From positions 1 through 64,000 of the forward strand of contig NZ_CAJYVE010000042.1 in NCBI RefSeq assembly GCF_913777995.1: 64,000 nucleotides of DNA, read 5' to 3'. The notes under the pieces are model-generated. The model searched no databases, had not been told where the DNA came from, and saw nothing but the letters and a program-made list of their open reading frames with translations. Positions within the stretch are counted from its first letter, which is position 1. Each line of letters starts with the position of its first letter. Source of the DNA: an uncultured Pseudomonas sp. (GTDB lineage: Bacteria > Pseudomonadota > Gammaproteobacteria > Pseudomonadales > Pseudomonadaceae). Positions 53,924 to 63,113 of this stretch are shown here, piece after piece. The translations under genes were made by a program, and so were the position numbers.

Positions 53924-55000
53924 TCAGCCGGCCAGCCGTTGCGGGGTTGGAACGTAGACGAATCCTGAAAACAGACGCCGGGCGGTGCGCACCACCGATG
54001 CCTGCAAAGTGCCCTCCGGGCCGCTGCGGCTCAAGGCCACATCGATACCCCCACTGGGGTGCTCCAATCGAACCTGGCTCAGCGCCAGGGCCGACTCGCC
54101 GAGCAGCTCGGCGGCCACGCTGCCGGCACTGACACAGGCGGTAGCCAGGCCGATGGACCCGGTGATCGCCAGTGAGCGGTGACAGTTGTGTGGCATGAAG
54201 TATCGCACCTGCAGCGTGCCGCCGTGCCGAGGACGAGAAATCAATACGGGTTTGGGAATCACTTTCTCGCTGACATCGCCCAGGCCCATTGCCAGGCCGG
54301 CCTGCAGGCGCAGGTTTTCCAGGCGCTTGAGCAACTCGGTGTCGGCGTCCAGCTCCGCCGGGGTTTCGCCGCCGGTCTTGCCAAGTTTCTCGGCTTCCAC
54401 GAGCATCATGGGCATAGCCATGTCGATGCAGGTCACTTCGATACCGTCGAAGACGTCACGCACCTTGCCGGTGGGGAAAAGTTTGCCGGTCTTGCTGCCG
54501 ACCGCATCGAGGAACGTCAGGTGCACCGGTGCAGAAGTACCAGGAACGCCATCGACCGAGGCCGTGCCTTCGTAGTTGACGACGCCGTTGGGCGTGTCGA
54601 CCAGCGAATTCACCAAGGTACCGGTGTTGACGTTGCGAATGCGCACCAGGGTCTTGCCGTCATCGGCCGTGACCAGGCCCTGTTCGACCGCGAACGGGCC
54701 GACGGCGCAGAGCATGTTGCCGCAGTTGGGGGCTGTATCGACACGACGCTCGTTGACCATCACCTGCACGAAGAGGTAATCGACATCGGCTTCTGGATGC
54801 GTGGAGGGGCTGATGATGGCAACCTTGCTGGTTTGCGGACTGCCGCCGCCGATGCCATCGATCTCAAGTTCATGGCCGGAACCCATGAGACTGATCAGCA
54901 TCTCATCGCGCTCTTCTGGCTGGGAAGGCAGGTCCTTGGCAAGAAAGAACGGTCCCTTGGAGGTACCGCCGCGCATGAGCACGCAGGGAATTGGTTGCAT
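53924..55000 (-). CDS. PrpF/GalD-family isomerase (4-oxalomesaconate tautomerase-like)
   Basis: This 358-residue protein has the PrpF pattern: CVLMRGGTSKGPFFLA, GIGGGSPQTSKVAI, DTAPNCGNMLCAVGPFA and GALD-like LEHPSGGIDVA. Family members move double bonds in aconitate-type acids (PrpF) or tautomerise 4-oxalomesaconate in gallate degradation (GalD). No gallate dioxygenase or hydratase is here. The neighbours are a citrate-type carrier, a dicarboxylate carrier and a porin, so isomerisation of an unsaturated tricarboxylate such as trans-aconitate is a reasonable alternative. It is divergent from a LysR gene. Confidence 0.87.
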   Translation of the reverse strand: MQPIPCVLMRGGTSKGPFFLAKDLPSQPEERDEMLISLMGSGHELEIDGIGGGSPQTSKVAIISPSTHPEADVDYLFVQVMVNERRVDTAPNCGNMLCAVGPFAVEQGLVTADDGKTLVRIRNVNTGTLVNSLVDTPNGVVNYEGTASVDGVPGTSAPVHLTFLDAVGSKTGKLFPTGKVRDVFDGIEVTCIDMAMPMMLVEAEKLGKTGGETPAELDADTELLKRLENLRLQAGLAMGLGDVSEKVIPKPVLISRPRHGGTLQVRYFMPHNCHRSLAITGSIGLATACVSAGSVAAELLGESALALSQVRLEHPSGGIDVALSRSGPEGTLQASVVRTARRLFSGFVYVPTPQRLAG

Positions 55001-55147
55001 GACTGCTGACTCTTGTTAATCAATCGGTGTTATTGATGTTCTAGGGGCAAGAGTGCCAGCAGTTGAAAAATCAATCCAATGCAAAGATCGTAGCCATTAT
55101 TGCGCACGAATTATCAATAACAATGCAACGCGCAACGGAGCATCATC

Positions 55148-56038
55148 GTGGAATATGAGCTACAAGATATAAGATCTTTCGTGAAAATCGCCGAACTGGG
55201 CAGCTTCCACGAAGCTGCGGACGTATTGCATGTCTCCCAACCTGCCCTGACTCGACGCATCAAGAAGCTGGAAGAAGGCTTGGGCACCCCGTTGCTGGAA
55301 CGCACCACCCGCCGGGTGAGCCTGACCAGTGTGGGACGCGATTTTCTGCCCAAGGCCAGGCGCCTGCTCGACGACCTGGAAGACTCGATTCTGAGTATTC
55401 GCGAACTGGCCGAGCGGCAGACCGGCCAAGTCACCCTCGCCTGCATCCCCACTGCCGCGTTCTATTTCCTGCCGTCGGTGATACGCCTGTACAACGAGCA
55501 GTACCCGAAGATCCGCATCCGCCTGCTCGACCTCAGTGCCAATGACGGGCTGGAGGCCGTACTGCGTGGCGAGGCCGACTTCGGCATCAACATGATGAGC
55601 GGCCAGCACCCGGACATCGACTTCATGCCGCTGGTCAACGAGCCGTTCGTGCTCGCCTGTCGCCGTGACCATGAACTGGCCGGGCGCACCTCGGTGACCT
55701 GGTCGGAGCTGAGCGACTACCGATTGATCGGTGTAGGCCGGCTCAGCGGCAACCGGATGATCCTTGACCACGCCCTGGCCGGGCTGAGCTGGCGTCCCAA
55801 GTGGTTCTACGAGGTCCAACACCTGTCTACATCCCTGGGCCTGGTGGAAGCCGGCCTGGGTGTGTCGGTGATGCCCAGCCTGGCGATGCCGGCCGCCGAC
55901 CACCCGACCCTGGTCAGCGTGCCGCTGGAAGAACCGGTGGTGAACCGCTCGCTGGGCCTGGTCTACCGACGTGGCGCTTCGCTGTCGCCGGCAGCGGAGA
56001 AGTTCGTCGCCATGCTGCTGGAGAAGTGGCCGCAATGA
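55148..56038 (+). CDS. LysR-family regulator of the carboxylate cluster
   Basis: This 296-residue protein has its winged helix at residues 1-60 (SFVKIAELGSFHEAADVLHVSQPALTRRIKKLEE) and a ligand-binding domain. The start is a GTG with GGAG 8 bases upstream. It is divergent from the PrpF-type gene, and the 147-base AT-rich gap should hold the LysR binding site and both promoters. Induction by the transported carboxylate is likely but unproven. Confidence 0.9.
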   Translation: MEYELQDIRSFVKIAELGSFHEAADVLHVSQPALTRRIKKLEEGLGTPLLERTTRRVSLTSVGRDFLPKARRLLDDLEDSILSIRELAERQTGQVTLACIPTAAFYFLPSVIRLYNEQYPKIRIRLLDLSANDGLEAVLRGEADFGINMMSGQHPDIDFMPLVNEPFVLACRRDHELAGRTSVTWSELSDYRLIGVGRLSGNRMILDHALAGLSWRPKWFYEVQHLSTSLGLVEAGLGVSVMPSLAMPAADHPTLVSVPLEEPVVNRSLGLVYRRGASLSPAAEKFVAMLLEKWPQ

Positions 56039-56042
56039 AGCC

Positions 56043-56954
56043 TCAGGGCTGCAGGCATGCAGCAATCGCTTCACGCACCCGCGCCACCGCCGGGTCCCCC
56101 GGGGTTACCGTGCGCCAGCCCAGTTCCACCGGGTAGCGCGGCAGCGCCAGCGGGCATGGCAGTGCCCGCAGCCCGGCGGCAGCGGCGATCGCCTCGGCGG
56201 CATGCGCCGGGATGGTCGAAACGCATGAGGTGCCGCGCAACAACCACGGCAGTGCCGCGAAATGCGTGGTGGAAGCCGCCACGCGGCGCCGCAGCCCCTG
56301 GGCGGCCAGCGCCTCATCAACAATGCCGATGAAGCCCGCCGACGATACCAGCAGATGCTCACGAGCCACGAACTCATCGAGGTCCAGTGCGTGCTGCCCG
56401 GCCTGCAGGCTGGCAGGGTCCACCAGGCAGGCATAACCGCCCTCCCCCAGCACCTCGCGCCCGAGCAACCGCGCATTGCAGCCACCGGCGGTGATCGCCA
56501 GATCGATACGCCGCTCCAGCAGGTCCGTGGCGACGATCTGGCTATGGGTCTGGCGGAAGATCAGCCGCAAGCCGGGCGCCAACGCCTGCACCGCCGCAAT
56601 CAGCCGCCGTCCATGGGCGATCTCGAAATCATCCGACAGCCCCAGAGTGACGCTGCGGCCCAGGAAGTCTGCACGATGGGGATCCAGCAGCGTCAGGCTC
56701 TGCCGACAGCGCGCCAGCGCCTCGGCGATCAGCGGGCGCAGCTGGTTGGCCTGCAAGGTCGGCGCCAGGCCACGTCCGGTGCGCACGAACAAGGTATCGC
56801 CATACACCTCGCGCAGGCGCCGCAAGGCCGCACTGACCGCCGACTGGGTAAGCCCCAGGCGCAAGGCGGCGCGGCTGGCGCTGCCCTCTTCGAACAGGGC
56901 CTCGAAGACCTTGAGCAGGTTGAGGTCGACGGACTCGATATTCATGGCACTCAT
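56043..56954 (-). CDS. LysR-family regulator next to a nitrilase
   Basis: This regulator of about 303 residues has the winged helix LLKVFEALFEEGSASRAALRLGLTQSAVSAALRRLRE at residues 10-46 and a ligand-binding domain. The start is uncertain: ATGs at 56954 and 56945 and a TTG at 56966 are all possible, and none has a strong ribosome-binding site. It ends 4 bases from the end of the convergent LysR gene. It is divergent from the nitrilase gene, its likely target. Confidence 0.86.
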   Translation of the reverse strand: MSAMNIESVDLNLLKVFEALFEEGSASRAALRLGLTQSAVSAALRRLREVYGDTLFVRTGRGLAPTLQANQLRPLIAEALARCRQSLTLLDPHRADFLGRSVTLGLSDDFEIAHGRRLIAAVQALAPGLRLIFRQTHSQIVATDLLERRIDLAITAGGCNARLLGREVLGEGGYACLVDPASLQAGQHALDLDEFVAREHLLVSSAGFIGIVDEALAAQGLRRRVAASTTHFAALPWLLRGTSCVSTIPAHAAEAIAAAAGLRALPCPLALPRYPVELGWRTVTPGDPAVARVREAIAACLQP

Positions 56955-57038
56955 ATCAGTTAGCAATGAGCGCGTATTTATTCATAGCGCGGCAGGTTTG
57001 AGAATGGCGCCATTCACTTGTCATTGCGGAGAGTCGTC

Positions 57039-57959
57039 ATGTCCAGATCCATCGTTGCCGCCTTGCAGATCGGTTCCTTGCCCGGCGGCAAGGCCGAAAC
57101 CCTGGCGCAGATCCTGAGCTGGGAACAAGCCATCGTCGACGCCGGCGCACGCCTGGTGGTGATGCCCGAGGCCCTGCTGGGCGGCTATCCCAAGGGCGAG
57201 CGCTTCGGCACCCAGCTGGGCTACCGTCTGCCCGAAGGCCGCGAAGCCTTCGCCCGCTACCACGCCAACGCCATCGACGTGCCGGGCGCCGAAACCGACG
57301 AACTGGCGGCCTTGTCCGCTCGCACCGGTGCCGACCTGGTGGTCGGTGTGATCGAACGCAGCGGCCACAGCCTGTACTGCACCGCGCTGTTCTTCACGGC
57401 CCAGGATGGTCTGGTGGCCAAGCATCGCAAGTTGATGCCCACCGGCACCGAACGGCTGATCTGGGCCCAGGGCGACGGCTCGACCCTGCCGGTGGTGGAA
57501 GGCAGCGCCGGGCGCCTGGGCACGGCGATCTGCTGGGAGAACTACATGCCGCTGCTACGCACCGCCATGTACGCCAAAGGCGTCGAGATCTGGTGCGCGC
57601 CGACTGTCGACGAGCGCGACATGTGGCAATCCAGCATGCGCCATATCGCCTGCGAAGGTCGCTGCTTCGTGGTCAGCGCCTGTCAGGTGCAGGACTCGCC
57701 GCAGCAACTGGGCACCGAGGTGGAGAACTGGCCGGCCGAGCGGCCATTGATCAACGGCGGCAGCGTGATCGTCGGCCCGCTGGGTGAGGTGCTGGCCGGG
57801 CCGCTGGTGGGCGAGCGCGGCCTGCTGGTGGCCGAGATCGATACCGCAGAGCTGGCCCGGGCGCGATACGACTTCGACGTGACCGGGCACTATTCCCGAC
57901 CGGACGTCTTTGAATTGAGCGTCGACGAGCGCGCCAGGCCTGGCGTCAAATTCATCTGA
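57039..57959 (+). CDS. Nitrilase-family carbon-nitrogen hydrolase
   Basis: This 306-residue enzyme has the complete Glu-Lys-Cys triad: E44 ([14 protein letters not shown]), K131 ([13 protein letters not shown]) and C165 (AICWENYMP). The CWENYMPL form is typical of true nitrilases, which turn nitriles into acids and ammonia. The substrate class cannot be decided. The ATG at 57039 has GGAGAG upstream. It is paired with a divergent LysR gene. Confidence 0.92.
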   Translation: MSRSIVAALQIGSLPGGKAETLAQILSWEQAIVDAGARLVVMPEALLGGYPKGERFGTQLGYRLPEGREAFARYHANAIDVPGAETDELAALSARTGADLVVGVIERSGHSLYCTALFFTAQDGLVAKHRKLMPTGTERLIWAQGDGSTLPVVEGSAGRLGTAICWENYMPLLRTAMYAKGVEIWCAPTVDERDMWQSSMRHIACEGRCFVVSACQVQDSPQQLGTEVENWPAERPLINGGSVIVGPLGEVLAGPLVGERGLLVAEIDTAELARARYDFDVTGHYSRPDVFELSVDERARPGVKFI

Positions 57960-57970
57960 AGCCCGGGCAT

Positions 57971-58056
57971 GTAGGGCTTCAGCCGCGAAGATCGCGCAAA
58001 GCCGCTGCATATGCAGTGAAGATGTCGCCGTATTCGCCGCTGAAGCCGCTGCAACC
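57971..58056. repeat. Degenerate REP cluster related to the 154-bp repeat
   Basis: This intergenic stretch contains CTTCAGCCGCGAAG and TTCGCCGCTGAAGCCGCTG palindromes. The part GCTGCATATGCAGTGAAGATG aligns, with mismatches, to the central part of the 154-bp repeats at 18867 and 59885. It appears to be a decayed or partial third copy. Confidence 0.5.
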
Positions 58057-58133
58057 CTCCGCCCATGAGCCGTGATCTACCGGCGCCGAGCTATTTGTGC
58101 TGTATTGAGCGCCTGCCATCAGAGAATCCGGCC

Positions 58134-58787
58134 ATGCCGCATGTCGTCCATACCCACCCGCGCCTCACCGCCTCAGCCACCGTCGGCCTGCTGGCGGGCC
58201 TTCTTACCGTGGCCGTCGCCCCACAGTTGAGCCCTATCCAGCAAGGCCTGGTGGGCTGGAACGTGGCGGTGTGGCTGTTTCTCGCCTTGATACTCGCGCG
58301 CACCGCGCGCAGCAGCGCCGCCGATGTCAGGAGGGTGGCGGTCATGGAGGATGAGAACGCCGGGGTGGTATTACTTACGGTCTGCCTGGGGGCGCTGGCC
58401 AGCGTCGCGGCGATCGTCGTCGAGCTGGCCAATCACAGCGACGCGCACCCGGCCAACCCCGCCCTGCGCTACGGTTTTACTGTCCTGACCATCGCCGGCT
58501 CCTGGCTGCTCACCGGCGTGATCTTCAGCCTGCACTACGCGCGGCTGTTCTACACCTGTGGTGGCGAGCAGCCGGCGCTGAATTTTCCCGATGGTGAACG
58601 TCACCCGGACTACTGGGACTTCCTGTACTTCTCCTTCACCCTGAACGTGGCAGTGCAGACCTCCGACGTCGGGGTCATGACCCGCGCCATGCGCCGTGTG
58701 GTGCTTGCCCACTGCCTGCTGGGCTTCGTGTTCAACACGGCAATCCTCGGCCTGACCATCAATCTTGCCGCCGGGCTGTTTGGTTGA
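58134..58787 (+). CDS. DUF1345 membrane protein
   Basis: This 217-residue membrane protein has five hydrophobic segments and the family block [30 protein letters not shown]. It belongs to the DUF1345 group, whose role is unknown. The ATG at 58134 is preceded by AGAGAA. It is followed 50 bases later by a dehydrogenase gene on the same strand, perhaps one operon. Confidence 0.87.
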   Translation: MPHVVHTHPRLTASATVGLLAGLLTVAVAPQLSPIQQGLVGWNVAVWLFLALILARTARSSAADVRRVAVMEDENAGVVLLTVCLGALASVAAIVVELANHSDAHPANPALRYGFTVLTIAGSWLLTGVIFSLHYARLFYTCGGEQPALNFPDGERHPDYWDFLYFSFTLNVAVQTSDVGVMTRAMRRVVLAHCLLGFVFNTAILGLTINLAAGLFG

Positions 58788-58837
58788 GCGTTTCAGGGGT
58801 AATGTGCGAAGCCACACAAGCCCGGAGACCCTCGAAG

Positions 58838-59794
58838 ATGACCCTGCTCAAGATTGCGGTGCTGGACGATTGGCAGAACGTGGCCAGCGGTGTGGTGGAC
58901 TGGTCGGTGCTCGACCCCATCGGCCAGGTGACCTTTCTGCATGATTACCCCGCCGACACCGAAACCCTTGCCGCCCGCCTGCAAGGCTTCCAGGTGATCT
59001 GCGTGATGCGCGAGCGCACGGCATTCGACCGTGCCCTGCTGGAACGTCTGCCCGACCTCCGGCTGCTGGTCACCGGCGGCATGCGCAACGCCGCCTTGGA
59101 TGTGGCCGCTGCGCGGGCGCTGGGCGTCGAGGTGTGCGGCACCGACAGCTACAAGAATGCCGCGCCGGAGCTGACCTGGGCGCTGATCATGGGCCTGACC
59201 CGCAACCTGGTGCCAGAGGCCAACTCGCTGCGTGGCGGGGGCTGGCAGGTGGGCATCGGCGGCGACCTGTACGGCAAGACCCTGGCGCTGCTGGGGCTGG
59301 GCAGCATCGGCAAGTGGGTGGCGCGCTATGGACAGGCGTTCGGCATGCGGGTGATCGCCTGGAGCCCTAACCTTACGGCTGAGGCGGCTGCCGAAGTGGG
59401 GGTCGAGCGGGTCGACAAGCAGGCACTGTTCGAACAGGCCGACGTGCTGTCGGTGCATCTGGTGCTGGGCGAACGCAGCCGCGGGCTGGTGGATGCCCAG
59501 GCGCTGGGCTGGATGAAACCCACCGCGCAGCTGGTCAACACCTCGCGTGGGCCGATCATCGACGAAGCGGCCCTGGTGCAGGCCTTGCGCGAGCGGCGCA
59601 TCGCCGGTGCAGCACTGGATGTGTTCGACCAGGAGCCACTGCCGGCCGAGCACCCGCTGCGCACGCTGGACAACGTGCTGGCCACGCCACACATCGGCTA
59701 CGTGACACGCAACAATTACCGGACCTTCTACGGGCAGATGATCGAGGACATCCAGGCCTGGCACGCCGGCCAGCCGATCCGCGTCTTTGCCTGA
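58838..59794 (+). CDS. D-2-hydroxyacid dehydrogenase, NAD(P)-dependent
   Basis: This 318-residue protein has an N-terminal substrate domain and a Rossmann domain with LALLGLGSIGKWVARYGQAFGMRVIAW. Catalytic-site blocks are NTSRGPIIDEAAL (Arg), DVFDQEPLP (Glu) and ATPHIGYVTRNNY (His). It reduces 2-oxoacids or oxidises D-2-hydroxyacids; the exact substrate is unknown. The ATG at 58838 has GGAG 9 bases upstream. It is downstream of the DUF1345 gene. Confidence 0.9.
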   Translation: MTLLKIAVLDDWQNVASGVVDWSVLDPIGQVTFLHDYPADTETLAARLQGFQVICVMRERTAFDRALLERLPDLRLLVTGGMRNAALDVAAARALGVEVCGTDSYKNAAPELTWALIMGLTRNLVPEANSLRGGGWQVGIGGDLYGKTLALLGLGSIGKWVARYGQAFGMRVIAWSPNLTAEAAAEVGVERVDKQALFEQADVLSVHLVLGERSRGLVDAQALGWMKPTAQLVNTSRGPIIDEAALVQALRERRIAGAALDVFDQEPLPAEHPLRTLDNVLATPHIGYVTRNNYRTFYGQMIEDIQAWHAGQPIRVFA

Positions 59795-59884
59795 GCGGTG
59801 AAGAACCGCTCAACCGGGCGCGGCCTGGCCCGGTAGGGTCGGCCTCAGCCGTAGAGACCGTGATGCGGTCTTCGCGGCTAAAGC

Positions 59885-60038
59885 CAATATTGTTCGCTTA
59901 AGCGGCATGTGGCCCGGTGGCAGCGGCTTTAGCCGCAAAAGCGCCAGAAAATTCACTGCATCTGTTGTGAACAGGCGGTCGCTTCGCGGCTGAGGCCGCT
60001 CTTACCTGGCCTAACTGACCCGTATTGCGGCTAAAGCC
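59885..60038. repeat. Composite REP repeat, copy 2 (154 bp)
   Basis: This block is the same length as, and aligns without gaps to, 18867-19020, with about 20 mismatches by hand count. It contains GCGGCTTTAGCCGC, CGCGGCTGAGGCCGC and GCGGCTAAAGCC palindromes, the last two separated by CCTAACTGACC. Further REP-like sequence (59830-59884) precedes it. The block lies between the dehydrogenase and TonB-receptor genes, whose 3' ends converge here. Confidence 0.8.
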
Positions 60039-60049
60039 ACAAGCAGGCT

Positions 60050-62182
60050 TCAGAGCTTGTAAGTGAAGCCCACCTGCACGGTACGCGGGGCGCCTGGGTA
60101 GGCGTAGACGTTACCGAACGCCCCCTCTTCATATTCCTTGTCGAACAGGTTCTTCACGTCCAGGTTCAGGCGCAGCTTGTCGTTGACCTTGTAGTACGAC
60201 AGCGCGTCATACACGGTGTAGCTGTCCATGCTGAAGTTCGGCACGTTGGCGGTCTGTCCGGCGCGTTCGGCCACGTAGCGGGCACCGCCGCCCAGGCCCA
60301 GGCCGCGCAGCGGGCCGTCCTGGAACTCGTAGATGCTCAGCAGGCTGGCGCTTTCACGCGGGATATTGAGCAAGCGCGTGCCGTCGCGCAGGGTGTTGTC
60401 TTTGGTCACCTGTGCATCGACATAGGCGTAGCTGCCCATTACCTTCCACGCCGGGGTGATGTTACCCACCAGGTTCAGGTCGAAGCCGCGGCTGCGCACT
60501 TGGCCGGCGGCCACGCTGAAGGTCGAGTCGACCGGGTCGGTGGTCAGCACGTTCTTCTTGTCGATCTGGTAGATCGCCGCTTCCACGCTCAGTTGGTCAT
60601 CCAGGGTCCGCCACTTGGCCCCCACCTCATAGGCCTTGCCCTCTTCCGGATCGAAACCGCCACCCAGGCGAGAGGCACCGCTGTTGGGCTTGAACGACCG
60701 CGAAGCGCTGGCATACAGCGCCAGTTCGTCAGTGAGGTCGTAGGTCAGGCCAAGACGCGGCGTGACGGCACTGTCGCTCTTTTCCCAGGATCGCACGCCG
60801 GTGATGTAGGCATCGTACTGGTGCTCGAAACGCTCGATGCGTGCGCCAGCCAGCAGCTTCAAGCGCTCGGTGAGGCTCACCTGGTCCTGCAGGAACGCCG
60901 CCCAGGTCTTGAGGTTTTCCTTGTCGTGAGTGGTGGTGCGGGTCAGTGCCGGACGTGGCTGGCCATAGACCGGGTTGAAAATGTCGATCGGATAGGCGCT
61001 CACCGCGCCGCTGGAACGCAGGATGATCGACTTGTAGTCGTAGTCTTCGTATTCCACACCGGCCAGCAGCAAGTGGTCGAAGCCGCCCGCATTGAAGTGG
61101 CCGGTGAGATTGAGCTGCACATCGACATCGGTCCAGTCCAGCTTGCGCCAGTTGAAGTTGCGACCCAGGGTGCGGCCATCGGCGGCGATGCCGTTGGCTT
61201 CGACACCATTGCCCTTCATGGTGCCGTCGAGCATCTGCACGCCGCCACCAAGGGTCCAGTCGGCATTCAGGTCGTGCTCGAAACGCAGCTGCGCCATGTT
61301 GCTGTCGGTGTGCAGCTTGCCGACGTCCTTCTCGCCCCAGAAGGTGTCTGGCGAGGCCGTGCCGATCTGCGCCGGGTAGCGGGTCAGGCCACGGTCCAGC
61401 GGCGCGTTGTTGCGCATGAAGTCACCTTCGAAGGTGATCCGCGTACTGTCGTTGACTTCCCAGTTCAGCACCGGGCTCACCGCATAACGCTCGGTTTCGA
61501 CATGGTCGCGGAAGGTCTCGCCGCCCTCGCCCAGCACGTTCAGGCGGTAGGCCAGGCGACCTTCTTCGTCCAGCGGGCCGGTGGCGTCCAGGGTGCCACG
61601 CGTCATGCCCTGGTCGTTGAGCTGGCTGCCCAGGGTCACCGAGGCTTCGCGCGACGGCTGCTTGGACACCACGTTGAAGGTGCCGCCCGGGTCGCCACGG
61701 CCATACAGGGTGGCAGCCGGGCCGCGCAGCACTTCCAGGCGCTCGATGGTGTTGGCGTCGGGCATGCTCGGATAGCCACGGTTGATCGGGAAACCGTTGC
61801 GGTAGAACTCGCTGGTGGTGAAACCGCGCACGGTCAGGCTGGTCAGACCCTGCCCCCCGAAGTTGTTGGCACGACCGACACCGCCGGCGTAATCCAGGGC
61901 TTCCTGCAGGCGCGTAGCGCCAAGGTCTTCCACGGCCTCGCGGGTCACCACACTGATCGACTGCGGGGTTTCATGAATCGAGGTATCAGTACGTGTGGCA
62001 CTGGCCGAACGGGTCGCCTTGTAGCCCTGCACCGGGCCGGAGGCCTGTTCACTGTCGCCAGCGGCGTTGATGTCGATGACCTGCAGTTCGATGCCCGGCT
62101 TGTCAGCCATGGCCTGATCGGCCCAGGCCAGCGGGCTGAGTGCCGCCTGCAGGGCACACAGAGAAACCAGAGTGCGACGCAT
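60050..62182 (-). CDS. TonB-dependent siderophore-type outer-membrane receptor
   Basis: This 710-residue protein has a signal peptide (LVSLCALQAALSPLAWA, cleavage near residue 21), a plug domain (ETPQSISVVTREAVEDLG, VRGFTTSEFYRNGFPI, EVLRGPAATLYGRGDPGG) and a 22-strand barrel ending in VQVGFTYKL. No N-terminal signalling (STN) domain is seen, so it does not directly switch a sigma factor. The ligand is probably a ferric siderophore. The ATG at 62182 has AAGGGGAT upstream; an ATG at 62218 lacks a site. Confidence 0.92.
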   Translation of the reverse strand: MRRTLVSLCALQAALSPLAWADQAMADKPGIELQVIDINAAGDSEQASGPVQGYKATRSASATRTDTSIHETPQSISVVTREAVEDLGATRLQEALDYAGGVGRANNFGGQGLTSLTVRGFTTSEFYRNGFPINRGYPSMPDANTIERLEVLRGPAATLYGRGDPGGTFNVVSKQPSREASVTLGSQLNDQGMTRGTLDATGPLDEEGRLAYRLNVLGEGGETFRDHVETERYAVSPVLNWEVNDSTRITFEGDFMRNNAPLDRGLTRYPAQIGTASPDTFWGEKDVGKLHTDSNMAQLRFEHDLNADWTLGGGVQMLDGTMKGNGVEANGIAADGRTLGRNFNWRKLDWTDVDVQLNLTGHFNAGGFDHLLLAGVEYEDYDYKSIILRSSGAVSAYPIDIFNPVYGQPRPALTRTTTHDKENLKTWAAFLQDQVSLTERLKLLAGARIERFEHQYDAYITGVRSWEKSDSAVTPRLGLTYDLTDELALYASASRSFKPNSGASRLGGGFDPEEGKAYEVGAKWRTLDDQLSVEAAIYQIDKKNVLTTDPVDSTFSVAAGQVRSRGFDLNLVGNITPAWKVMGSYAYVDAQVTKDNTLRDGTRLLNIPRESASLLSIYEFQDGPLRGLGLGGGARYVAERAGQTANVPNFSMDSYTVYDALSYYKVNDKLRLNLDVKNLFDKEYEEGAFGNVYAYPGAPRTVQVGFTYKL

Positions 62183-62372
62183 GTGTAGTTTTATCCCCTT
62201 GATGAACAGCGGGCTCATGGCGGCCCGTTTTTTTAGCGCGGCGGATAGTACCGAGTTGTAACTACAATTGAAACTTATTCCCAAATGTAACTCTCAACCG
62301 TGCCAGCGGAGCAGTCGCCTTTGCTCCGCCACACGCGCACAATGGCCATCATCCTTCGACCGGAGAGCCTCA

Positions 62373-63017
62373 ATGCCCCGCCTTCACGCCCCCAGCGACC
62401 GGCGCAGCGCGCTGCTGGTGATCGACATGCAATATGACTTCATGCCCGGCGGCGCCCTGGCCGTGGCCGACGGCGATGCTTTGGTGCCGCTGATCAACCA
62501 GCTCGGCCAGCGCTTCGCCCGGGTGATCGTCACTCAGGACTGGCACCCGGCCGGGCACGTGTCCTTCGCCGCCAGCCACCCCGGCCGCGTGCCGTTCGAG
62601 TCGATCAGCCTGCCCTACGGCGCGCAGAACCTCTGGCCGACCCACTGCGTGCAGGACAGCCACGGCGCGCAGTTGCACCACGACCTGCACCTGCCACATG
62701 CCCAACTGGTGCTGCGCAAGGGCTGCAACGCGCAGATCGACAGCTATTCGGCATTTCTCGAAGCAGACCGCCAGACGCCGACCGGCCTGGCCGGCTACCT
62801 GCGTGAACACGGTATCGAAAGCCTCTATGTGGTGGGCCTGGCGCTGGACTTCTGCGTAGCCTGGTCGGCGCAGGACGCGGCGCGTGCCGGCTTCGCCACG
62901 GCGGTGATCGAAGATGCCTGTCGCGCCATCGACCTAAACGGCTCGCTGCAGGCGGCCTGGCAGGCCATGCGCGAGCTGGGTGTCGAGCGCCTGCACAGCG
63001 ACGCATTGCCGGCCTGA
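62373..63017 (+). CDS. pncA: Nicotinamidase
   Basis: This 214-residue isochorismatase-like hydrolase has triad residues D18 (LVIDMQYDF), K116 (LRKGCN) and C161 (ALDFCV). The metal site of nicotinamidases is D56, H58 and H62 (DWHPAGH). It turns nicotinamide into nicotinate for NAD salvage. The ATG follows CCGGAGAG. It is divergent from the TonB receptor. Confidence 0.93.
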   Translation: MPRLHAPSDRRSALLVIDMQYDFMPGGALAVADGDALVPLINQLGQRFARVIVTQDWHPAGHVSFAASHPGRVPFESISLPYGAQNLWPTHCVQDSHGAQLHHDLHLPHAQLVLRKGCNAQIDSYSAFLEADRQTPTGLAGYLREHGIESLYVVGLALDFCVAWSAQDAARAGFATAVIEDACRAIDLNGSLQAAWQAMRELGVERLHSDALPA

Positions 63018-63113
63018 ATGGCCACTTCATGAGCGGCGAACGACTGCAGGGGCCATCGGTCTGACACAACAGACAGACGGGCCCCCGTCGCATTTCTCAT
63101 GAAGGTAGTGGCT

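Noticed and set aside
53924..55000. Assignment of the isomerase as galD of a gallate operon
   Set aside because: No gallate dioxygenase, hydratase or aldolase gene is nearby, and the carriers fit carboxylates. I kept the family name only.
62250..62290. Fur box between the TonB receptor and pncA
   Set aside because: The region is AT-rich and the gene content suggests Fur control, but I cannot align a convincing 19-bp Fur box by eye.
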